Origin: an uncultured Bacteroidota bacterium | GTDB lineage: Bacteria > Bacteroidota > Bacteroidia > Flavobacteriales > UA16 | Direction of reading: 5' to 3' | NCBI GenBank assembly: GCA_902535565.1 | Contig: CACAUH010000015.1 | Location: forward strand, 1-24,163 | DNA length: 24,163 nt | Shown here: positions 16,074 to 21,928 of the stretch, in pieces | How positions within the stretch are numbered: position 1 is the first letter of the stretch | Layout of the letters: the number at the start of each line of letters is the position of its first letter | Program-made: the position numbers and the translations under genes | The notes under the pieces: generated by a model | What the model was told of the DNA's origin: nothing | Seen by the model: the letters and a program-made list of their open reading frames with translations, nothing else | Database searches by the model: none

Positions 16074-16898
16074 TCAGAGTGGGTATCGCCGTGCAATCAG
16101 CCGTTCGAAGGTGCGTGCAGGCAACCAACGTTTGAGCAGAATGGCGAACTTCTGCAAAGGAGGGGCAACGGAAACGTAAAGGGGCGGCCGGGATTTGCCG
16201 AGCAGCTTCAGTACGGCTTTTCCCATGTCCTCGGGCTCACTGGCATGTGCCACTTCCGCATTAACGGCATCACAGACTTTTTCAAATCCGGGGTAGGCGT
16301 CGTTGTCAGGGGATGCAACCCGGAGTCGGTTCTGATTGATGGCGGTTCGGAAATCTCCCGGCCTCAGTACGGTTACCCGAACTCCATGCCTCGCCAACTC
16401 CATACTCTGTGCTTCTGCAATGAGCTCGACAGCGGCTTTCGATGAGCAGTATACCCCGCGGAAGGGCAATCCCACAACGCCTGCTACACTGCCGACGTGG
16501 ATGAGATGGCCTTTGGATCTGATCAGATGTGGAATGGTCAGCCGGCTGACAGTGTGGAGTCCAATGACATTTGTTTTGTAGACCGAAAGCAGTTCCTCTT
16601 CTGTGGTGTCGCCCATTGCACCCATCATTCCGATGCCGGCATTGTTAATGACCGCATCCAAACCATGTCCTGCTTCAATGATCTTTTCAATGGCTTCTAT
16701 TATAGAGTCTTCATCGGTGACGTCGAGTTTCACAAACCCCGGAATCTTTGGGGCCGGGCTGGCCCACTCGACCCGTCTGCCAGTTCCCCAAACCCGATGT
16801 CCCGCTTCAGCAAGCACCCGTGCTGTCGCTGCACCGATTCCAGTTGTGGCACCGGTCACGAGGACAGATTTGGCGTGGGTTGGGAAGGAATCGACCAT
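16074..16898 (-). CDS. SDR-family NAD(P)-dependent oxidoreductase
   Basis: A classical short-chain dehydrogenase/reductase of 274 residues. The visible signatures are the cofactor loop TGATTGIG at about 14-21, NNAGIG, the catalytic Ser in HVGSVAG, the YCSSK active site (Tyr-x3-Lys) and RPGDFRT after it. The cofactor-specificity region GTGRRVEW has Arg residues after beta2, which suggests NADP(H). The C-terminal basic tail (LLKRWLPARTFERLIARRYPL) resembles the membrane-associated tail seen in retinol/sterol-type SDRs, so lipid substrates are possible (inference). The ATG at 16898 lies only 11 bp beyond the 3' end of the SRP RNA stem, and its neighbour downstream is accC. Other starts are excluded because the longer frame is inside the SRP RNA. 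Confidence 0.93.
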   Translation of the reverse strand: MVDSFPTHAKSVLVTGATTGIGAATARVLAEAGHRVWGTGRRVEWASPAPKIPGFVKLDVTDEDSIIEAIEKIIEAGHGLDAVINNAGIGMMGAMGDTTEEELLSVYKTNVIGLHTVSRLTIPHLIRSKGHLIHVGSVAGVVGLPFRGVYCSSKAAVELIAEAQSMELARHGVRVTVLRPGDFRTAINQNRLRVASPDNDAYPGFEKVCDAVNAEVAHASEPEDMGKAVLKLLGKSRPPLYVSVAPPLQKFAILLKRWLPARTFERLIARRYPL

Positions 16899-16900
16899 GG

Positions 16901-16917
16901 GAAAAAGAGAGGGCAAG
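16901..16917 (-). terminator. probable terminator of the SRP RNA
   Basis: The closing stem of the SRP RNA (3' strand CTTGCCCTC) is followed on the minus strand by TCTTTTTC, giving a five-T tract directly after a 9-bp GC-rich stem. This is the usual end of a small RNA. The SDR start codon is 3 bases beyond the T-tract. Confidence 0.45.
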
Positions 16918-17008
16918 CGATTCCCATCGCACCGCTACGACCACTTACCCTTGCTGCCTTCCGGCCCTGGGGGGTTCCGTGGGAGCTGGCCGTGGGAGAC
17001 TTGCCCTC
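16909..17008 (-). ncRNA. ffs: signal recognition particle RNA (4.5S-like)
   Basis: About 100 nt. The conserved apical domain is visible on the minus strand: GGGCCGGAAGGCAGCAAGGG, with the GGAA tetraloop closed by CC/GG and the AGCA-type side that binds Ffh. The 5' GAGGGCAAG (17008-17000) pairs perfectly over 9 bp with the 3' CTTGCCCTC (16917-16909). The body is a single rod with further complementary segments (TCCCA/TGGGA, CCAC/GTGG), without an Alu domain, as in the short bacterial form. An exact Bacteroidota -7 element lies 5-6 bases upstream of the 5' end. The ends are given to within a few bases. Confidence 0.92.
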
Positions 17009-17013
17009 CGTGG

Positions 17014-17021
17014 CAAAGGTA
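17014..17021 (-). promoter_or_regulatory. Bacteroidota -7 element (TACCTTTG) of the SRP RNA
   Basis: Minus-strand TACCTTTG matches the primary Bacteroidota sigma factor -7 consensus TAnnTTTG in all fixed positions. It ends 5 bases before the 5' stem base of the SRP RNA at 17008, the expected spacing to a start site. No clear TTG at -33 is visible, so the call rests on the -7 box and its position. Confidence 0.65.
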
Positions 17022-17059
17022 GGACAGATGAGGTCTGGGTGTATTTTCGCCTTTATCAC

Positions 17060-17650
17060 ATGAATTCCACGAAGATCTCCGATGTCCAACAACGCCGTCA
17101 GGCAATTCCCTCTGTTTTGTTGGGCCACGCTGCTGCCGGCGCTGGGATGGTGTTGATCGGTTATTTCTCAGCTGTGCTCGTGCACTTCGATTGGATGCTG
17201 GGTGCTTGGTCGACGCCGTTTGTGCTCATGGTCGTGGTGTCGGTGATGGTGATGGTCCTTTTGACGGTGCGTCGCAATGAGGGAGCCCTCGGTTTTGGTC
17301 GTGCGTTTGGACTTTCCTTGCTCTCTGGTTGGATTGCACGCATGGGTTATAACCTGTTTAATCTTTTGTATTTCCATTGGTTGAGGCCGAATCACGTTGA
17401 GGCTTATGTAAGCCTTGTGGCAGAGAAGTCTGAGGAGGCGTTGGCCGTATTCGGGGGGGATGTGGCCAGTGAGGCCATGGGAGACATGGACATGGGGAGC
17501 TTGTTTCGTGATCAGGCCCTTTGGTCTCTTTCACCATTGGGTCAAGCCACGGATGCGCTGATTTCTATTTTCTGGGTGGGCCTTGTGGCGTTGATTGTGG
17601 CAGCCATACTGAGGCGACCCCCCGAGAATTCTGTCGGCTTAGGCGGCTGA
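17060..17650 (+). CDS. DUF4199 membrane protein
   Basis: A 196-residue integral membrane protein with hydrophobic segments at about residues 18-38 (LLGHAAAGAGMVLIGYFSAV), 45-68 (ACSTPFVLMVVVSVMVM region), 80-105 and a C-terminal helix (STIFWVGLVALIVAA region). The plan, two N-terminal helices, then a GFGRAFGLSLLSGWIARMGYNLFNLLYFHW segment and a final helix after an extracytoplasmic loop, matches DUF4199, a Bacteroidota membrane family of unknown role that commonly precedes a GT2 glycosyltransferase, as here (18 bp gap). The ATG at 17060 gives a short charged N-terminus before helix 1; the frame upstream overlaps the SRP RNA and is not coding. Confidence 0.85.
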   Translation: MNSTKISDVQQRRQAIPSVLLGHAAAGAGMVLIGYFSAVLVHFDWMLGAWSTPFVLMVVVSVMVMVLLTVRRNEGALGFGRAFGLSLLSGWIARMGYNLFNLLYFHWLRPNHVEAYVSLVAEKSEEALAVFGGDVASEAMGDMDMGSLFRDQALWSLSPLGQATDALISIFWVGLVALIVAAILRRPPENSVGLGG

Positions 17651-17668
17651 ATGTAACTTCCCCCTGAG

Positions 17669-18688
17669 TTGGACTCGCCCTCAGCTCGCCATTGCGAAAC
17701 CGTCTTGGATACCAGTAGCCTCACCGCCCCGCCCCGCCCTGAATTGGACTTGAGCATCGTTGTCCCCCTCTACAATGAGGCGGAGAGCTTGCCTGAATTG
17801 ATGTCTTGGATTGACAAAGTTCTCGGAGACAGGCTTTATGAAGTGGTTTTTGTAGACGATGGCTCCACGGATGGTTCCTGGTCGGTTGTTGAGTCTCTCA
17901 AAACGAAATTTGGAGAGAAGGTCGCTGGGCTAAGTTTTGCCCGGAATCAAGGCAAAAGCGCAGCCCTAAATACCGGCTTCAGTGTGGTGCGGGGCAAGGT
18001 GGTGATCACCATGGACGCCGATTTGCAGGACAGCCCGGACGAGGTTCCTGAATTAGAACGCAGGATTCTTGAAGAGGGGTATGATTTGGTGAGTGGTTGG
18101 AAGAAGAAACGTTACGACCCCATGATGAAGACGGTTCCCACCAAATTGTACAATTGGGCCACGCGTCGAGTCAGTGGTATCTACTTGCACGATTTCAATT
18201 GCGGCTTGAAAGCGTACCGCTGGGAGGTCGTTCGCGCGTTGGAGGTGAATGGAGAAATGCACCGCTACATCCCGGTGCTGGCCAAGCAGGCCGGTTTCAG
18301 TCGAATTGGTGAGCAAGTGGTTCAGCACCGCGCCCGCAAATACGGGGAGACCAAATTTGGGCTTGAGCGCTTCGTCAATGGATTTTTGGATTTGCTTACC
18401 ATTGCTTTTATCGGTCGATTTGGACACAAGCCCATGCACCTGTTTGGTGTGCTGGGTACCCTAATGTTTCTCGGTGGATTTGGCTTGTTTGGTGGAATTG
18501 GTAGCTACAAACTGTGGGCCATCAGTCAAGGGTTTGCGGCAAAGAACATTGCAGAGATCAGCGCATTTTATGTGGCGCTTGCCTGCATGGTGATGGGGCT
18601 GCAGTTGTTTTTGGCAGGATTCATTGGTGAATTGACCACGCGCAATGCGCCGGGCCGAAACGTTTACTTGTTGAGGGACAAGACCTGA
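17669..18688 (+). CDS. GT2 glycosyltransferase, polyprenol-phosphate type
   Basis: A GT-A fold family 2 glycosyltransferase of the DPM1/ArnC/GtrB type, which moves a sugar from a nucleotide donor to a polyprenyl phosphate at the cytoplasmic face. Visible: LSIVVPLYNEAESL, VFVDDGSTDGS, LSFARNQGKSAALNTGF, DXD motif MDADLQDSPDE (Asp116/118), FNCGLKAYRWEV and HRYIPVLAKQAGF, and two C-terminal membrane helices at about 255-282 and 295-322. At 339 residues the size fits. The start is uncertain: there is no ATG before the conserved domain, so a TTG at 17669 or 17705 must be used. It follows the DUF4199 gene by 18 bp and converges on mnmA 22 bp away. The sugar cannot be told from the sequence. Confidence 0.9.
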   Translation: MDSPSARHCETVLDTSSLTAPPRPELDLSIVVPLYNEAESLPELMSWIDKVLGDRLYEVVFVDDGSTDGSWSVVESLKTKFGEKVAGLSFARNQGKSAALNTGFSVVRGKVVITMDADLQDSPDEVPELERRILEEGYDLVSGWKKKRYDPMMKTVPTKLYNWATRRVSGIYLHDFNCGLKAYRWEVVRALEVNGEMHRYIPVLAKQAGFSRIGEQVVQHRARKYGETKFGLERFVNGFLDLLTIAFIGRFGHKPMHLFGVLGTLMFLGGFGLFGGIGSYKLWAISQGFAAKNIAEISAFYVALACMVMGLQLFLAGFIGELTTRNAPGRNVYLLRDKT

Positions 18689-18710
18689 AATAGGCGCAGG
18701 GCTTGCAGGG

Positions 18711-19859
18711 TCATGAAATAACCCCGCTTCCCAAAACTTCTTCTCCTGTTTTGAGATCGTGCCAAGCGGCGAATTGTCCAGAGGCAATGCCGGACTGTGG
18801 TTCATCGAACACCAACGTGGCGATTTCCTTGCCATGGAGAGTGAGGGTGGCCAATTGGAGTGGCTGACGGTATCGGAATCGAGCGAGCACCCGCATGGGC
18901 AGGTGGTCGTCAGGCCGCAGGTCGGGCCGAACCCAATGGACGTCTTTTGGGGCCATGCTTAAGCCCTGCCTTTTGAGGCCGGGGTGACGGTCTGATTCTC
19001 CCACAAAAAGGGCATTGGAGGACATGTCCTTGCCGATGACAAACAGCGGTTCCGCGTGTCCGCCCACATTCAGTCCCCGACGTTGGCCGATGGTGAAAAA
19101 ATGGGCGCCCGGATGGGTGCCGATTTCGACGGATTGGCCGAAGTCGATTTGCGGCTCTGACCAAGGATGTTCCCCGGGAATGACGGCTTCATCTGGCACC
19201 TTGAGGATGGGGCCGTATTCTACTTCTAGTTGTTGTTGAAGGAAGTCGGGAAGTTTGACTTTGCCGACGAAGCAGAGGCCCTGGCTGTCTTTCTTGTCTG
19301 CGTTTGGCAAGCCAATTTCATTGGCAATGCGTCGTACTTCTGGCTTTTCCAATTCTCCGACGGGGAACAGGGCATCTGCCAATTGTGCTTGGTCTACTTG
19401 GCAGAGGAAGTAGCTCTGGTCCTTATTGGCATCGATTCCGGCAAGGAGGCGGTGATGGCCTTCAGGTGTGCTGTCCCTGCGACAATAGTGCCCTGTGGCC
19501 ACTGCATCTGCGCCCAGTTGCTTGGCGGCTTGTCTGAAAAGGTCGAATTTGATTTCGCGATTGCAGAGCACATCGGGGTTGGGGGTTCGTCCTGCTGCGT
19601 ACTCCGCGAACATGTGATTGACGATGCGCTCCTTGTATGCATCAGACAGGTCAATGACCTGAAAGGGAATGCCGAGATGTTGGGCCACAAGCAAAGCGTC
19701 ATTCGCATCGTCTACCCAAGGACATGCGTTGTCGATGGTCACGGAATCGTCCACCCAATTGCGCATGAAAATGCCGATCACTTCATGGCCATCCCGTTGA
19801 AGTAACGCTGCGGCCACGCTGCTGTCTACTCCTCCGGATAATCCGACCACAATGCGCAT
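18711..19859 (-). CDS. mnmA: tRNA-specific 2-thiouridylase MnmA
   Basis: MnmA adds the 2-thio group to U34 of tRNA-Lys, -Glu and -Gln, using ATP and sulfur from a relay or cysteine desulfurase. The 382 residues show the PP-loop GLSGGVDSS at 6-14, the catalytic Cys99 in [12 protein letters not shown], and the persulfide Cys196 in [10 protein letters not shown], followed by the central and C-terminal beta-barrel domains ([18 protein letters not shown]). The ATG is at 19859 and the domain begins at residue 2, so the start is firm. It is divergent from the ECF sigma gene across a 116-bp gap and converges on the GT2 gene. It is a conserved housekeeping gene with no visible anomaly. Confidence 0.97.
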   Translation of the reverse strand: MRIVVGLSGGVDSSVAAALLQRDGHEVIGIFMRNWVDDSVTIDNACPWVDDANDALLVAQHLGIPFQVIDLSDAYKERIVNHMFAEYAAGRTPNPDVLCNREIKFDLFRQAAKQLGADAVATGHYCRRDSTPEGHHRLLAGIDANKDQSYFLCQVDQAQLADALFPVGELEKPEVRRIANEIGLPNADKKDSQGLCFVGKVKLPDFLQQQLEVEYGPILKVPDEAVIPGEHPWSEPQIDFGQSVEIGTHPGAHFFTIGQRRGLNVGGHAEPLFVIGKDMSSNALFVGESDRHPGLKRQGLSMAPKDVHWVRPDLRPDDHLPMRVLARFRYRQPLQLATLTLHGKEIATLVFDEPQSGIASGQFAAWHDLKTGEEVLGSGVIS

Positions 19860-19910
19860 GGTGCGAAACTAACGCTAGCGGGCATCAAGGACTTCCATTC
19901 TCTTTCGATA

Positions 19911-19944
19911 TTGTGCGCGTCCCCAAAACAATTCGCTCATTTTG
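19911..19944 (+). promoter_or_regulatory. possible promoter of the sigma-factor operon
   Basis: In the 116-bp divergent gap, TTG at 19911-19913 and TCATTTTG at 19937-19944 are spaced 23 bp. TCATTTTG matches TAnnTTTG except for one base. The GTG start of the sigma gene is 31 bp downstream. The spacing is at the upper limit for Bacteroidota promoters, so this is weak. Confidence 0.25.
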
Positions 19945-19975
19945 TGAATGAATTAACGCAAAGGGGCAACCAAAG

Positions 19976-20575
19976 GTGAATCGTTTCGTCAACTCCCCGA
20001 AAGTGCCTGTCAAGCAGGACCAGTTGAAAGACTGGATTCTGTCTGCACAAGCGGGTGAGCAGCGAGGGCAACAACATATCTATGAGGCTTTTGCGTCTGG
20101 TATGTTGTTGGCGATTCGACGCTATATCTCGGGTGAGCAGGAGGCGTTGGACGTACTGCAGGATGGATTCATAAAAGTGTTTGGCAACATTGGGGGCTAC
20201 ACTTTTAAAGGGTCATTTGAAGGCTGGTTGAGGCGAATCATGGTTCACATGGCGATTGATGCTTTGCGGGCCAACAAGCAACTGCAGTGGGTGGGAGAGA
20301 ATGAGGAGATGTTGGATGTCCTATCCGATCGTCAGCGTTCGGATGAAGAGGAAGGCCCAGAGTGGGCAGGACTCGATTATCGGGATGTCTTTGAGGCAAT
20401 GGATGAACTGTCGCCCATGTATCGGGCTGTGTTCAATTTGTATGCACTCGAGGACCACAGCCATCGTGAAATCTCAGAGCGTCTGGGAATTTCCGAGGGG
20501 ACATCCAAGTCGAATTATGCCAAGGCTCGACGAAATCTGCGCGATATGTTGAGGCGAAAATTGAAAGAGAAGTGA
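19976..20575 (+). CDS. ECF (sigma-70 family) RNA polymerase sigma factor
   Basis: A 199-residue extracytoplasmic-function sigma factor with the two-domain plan. Region 2 runs from about residue 29 to 100 (QQHIYEAFASGMLLAIRRYI, EALDVLQDGFIKVFGNIGGY, GWLRRIMVHMAIDALR) and region 4 from about 138 to 196 (FEAMDELSPMYRAVFNLYALEDHSHREISERLGISEGTSKSNY in two segments). It would direct RNA polymerase to its regulon's promoters when released from an anti-sigma factor. The start is a GTG at 19976 preceded by AAAGGGG 10 bases upstream; no ATG is available before the conserved region. Its stop overlaps the next gene's GTG start (GTGA), so the next protein is the likely partner. The regulon cannot be read from this window. 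Confidence 0.93.
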   Translation: MNRFVNSPKVPVKQDQLKDWILSAQAGEQRGQQHIYEAFASGMLLAIRRYISGEQEALDVLQDGFIKVFGNIGGYTFKGSFEGWLRRIMVHMAIDALRANKQLQWVGENEEMLDVLSDRQRSDEEEGPEWAGLDYRDVFEAMDELSPMYRAVFNLYALEDHSHREISERLGISEGTSKSNYAKARRNLRDMLRRKLKEK

Positions 20576-21882
20576 GCGAAGAGCAAAACGAAGAAGGCAA
20601 GAAGCGCACCGCGGGGGGAAGCTTTGAGCAGGGGCTGAAGTCAGCGCTTGAAAAGGCGCCTGCGATGGTGGTGCCGTCTTGGTCAACCATGCAGACTGCC
20701 ATGGCAGGAGGTGCTGCAGGAGGTGCTGCTGCTGCCTCATGGCGTTGGATTATCGGTCCTGCGGCCTCTGCTGTGTTGGTCGGTGGTGTTTTTTGGTTTG
20801 CGAATGAAGAGGAGAAGGAGGATCAGCCTGAGGAAGTGATCGAAGTGGTGGAGGGTGTTGCTTCGCCTGTGGTTGTGGAGCACGGTGAGCATGTGGATGC
20901 TGATGGCTCAAATGCCGTCCTCCACGTCGGGGAGGTCGCCTTAGATGAAGGTTTGGATGAGGTCGTTGAAGTTGACAACTCCAGCGGTGACGGTGCGGAG
21001 GTGTCTGCTGAAAAAACATCGGTTACCAAATCGCCTGACAAGCGGGTTGACCAACCCATCGCAGAGGAGCCTGAGGATGTTCCCGCCGATTGGGCAGAAC
21101 TGCCTGCCGAAAAGGTGGCTGCTTTCGGAGTGGATATCCAGAAGGCCTGCGTCGGAACCCAAATTGGTTTTCGGATGGCCCGTCCAATGAAGGACGTGCG
21201 GGTTTTGTGGAATTTCGGGGACGGTCAGTTCAGCAGCAAGTCTGCGCCACAGCACACATTCAATGCCCCGGGCACCTATGACATCACCCTGAGTGTCACC
21301 CGGATCAGTGATGGGTTGATTCGCACGCGGACCATCGATAATTTGGTGACGATTCACCCGAATCCCGAGGCGGATTTCACATGGAGTGTGCCCAATACTG
21401 CCAACATGGAGCCTTTGGTTGAACTGAGAGACCGAAGTCGCGACGCAGAGTCGGTGATGTGGGTTTTTGATGGAGCGGAGACCCAGGAAGGGAAGTCCGT
21501 GAGTTTTGTTTTTCCTCGTGTGGGTGAGCATCGGGTTCAACTGGTCGCCAGTTCGCCCAATGGATGTCAGTCCGTGGCTGACCATCTGCTTGTGGTGGGT
21601 GGACGTTTTGGTTTGGGCGGTTCTGCACGGTTCAGTCCAGATGGAGACGGTCGCTATGACACATTCCTTCCTCGGAAATTGCTTTCTGAAGAAAGGCCCT
21701 TTGTCTTTCGGATAGAAGATGAGACGGGGCACATCGTCTTTGAAACCACCGTGCCCAAAGCGTGGGATGGCTCCTTGCCGACCGGTGAGCAAGCGAAGCC
21801 GGGCGATCGGTTTGCTTGGACTGCGGTTGTTCAAGGGGATGTCGGGCCGTCGTATTTTTCCGACGAGGTTGTCGTCGAGTGA
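20572..21882 (+). CDS. one-TM putative anti-sigma protein with PKD repeats and C-terminal gliding-type domain
   Basis: 436 residues, translationally coupled to the ECF sigma gene (GTG overlapping TGA). Domains: a cytoplasmic N-terminus of about 55 residues with a motif like Bacteroidota anti-sigma N-termini (FEQGLKSALEKAPAMVVPSW); a membrane helix at about 57-77 (WRWIIGPAASAVLVGGVFWF); an acidic, Val/Glu/Asp-rich linker (78-175); PKD-like domain 1 (188-263, VLWNFGDGQFS, HTFNAPGTYDITLSV); PKD-like domain 2 (266-343, MWVFDG, FVFPRVGEHRVQLVAS); and a C-terminal domain (349-436) with FSPDGDGRYDTFLP, WDG and FAWTAVV, like the gliding-motility-associated C-terminal domain (TIGR04131). Position and topology argue for a membrane anti-sigma or sensor. 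It lacks the classic ZAS or FecR domain, so this role is inference. Two other roles are possible: a surface structural protein, or an export component. Confidence 0.75.
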   Translation: MSEEQNEEGKKRTAGGSFEQGLKSALEKAPAMVVPSWSTMQTAMAGGAAGGAAAASWRWIIGPAASAVLVGGVFWFANEEEKEDQPEEVIEVVEGVASPVVVEHGEHVDADGSNAVLHVGEVALDEGLDEVVEVDNSSGDGAEVSAEKTSVTKSPDKRVDQPIAEEPEDVPADWAELPAEKVAAFGVDIQKACVGTQIGFRMARPMKDVRVLWNFGDGQFSSKSAPQHTFNAPGTYDITLSVTRISDGLIRTRTIDNLVTIHPNPEADFTWSVPNTANMEPLVELRDRSRDAESVMWVFDGAETQEGKSVSFVFPRVGEHRVQLVASSPNGCQSVADHLLVVGGRFGLGGSARFSPDGDGRYDTFLPRKLLSEERPFVFRIEDETGHIVFETTVPKAWDGSLPTGEQAKPGDRFAWTAVVQGDVGPSYFSDEVVVE

Positions 21883-21928
21883 CGGAATACTTTATATCGC
21901 ACACAGAACAGTGGAGGAAAAGTGGGTG

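Noticed and set aside
17042..17049. TATTTTCG upstream of the DUF4199 gene as a -7 promoter element
   Set aside because: One mismatch to TAnnTTTG and no TTG at a suitable distance; a chance match cannot be excluded.
16748..17059. upstream extension of the DUF4199 gene
   Set aside because: It would run antisense through the SDR start and the SRP RNA; the ATG at 17060 starts just ahead of the first helix.
18689..18710. terminator between the GT2 gene and mnmA
   Set aside because: The 22-bp convergent gap has no convincing stem with a T-run; termination may occur inside the opposing genes.
19864..19871. minus-strand TAGTTTCG as the mnmA promoter
   Set aside because: One mismatch, only 4 bases from the start codon and the nearest upstream TTG is 14 bp away, too close.
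20941..21834. 297-codon minus-strand open frame opposite the PKD membrane protein
   Set aside because: The opposite strand codes clear PKD and C-terminal domain motifs; this frame has no signal, domain or start context.
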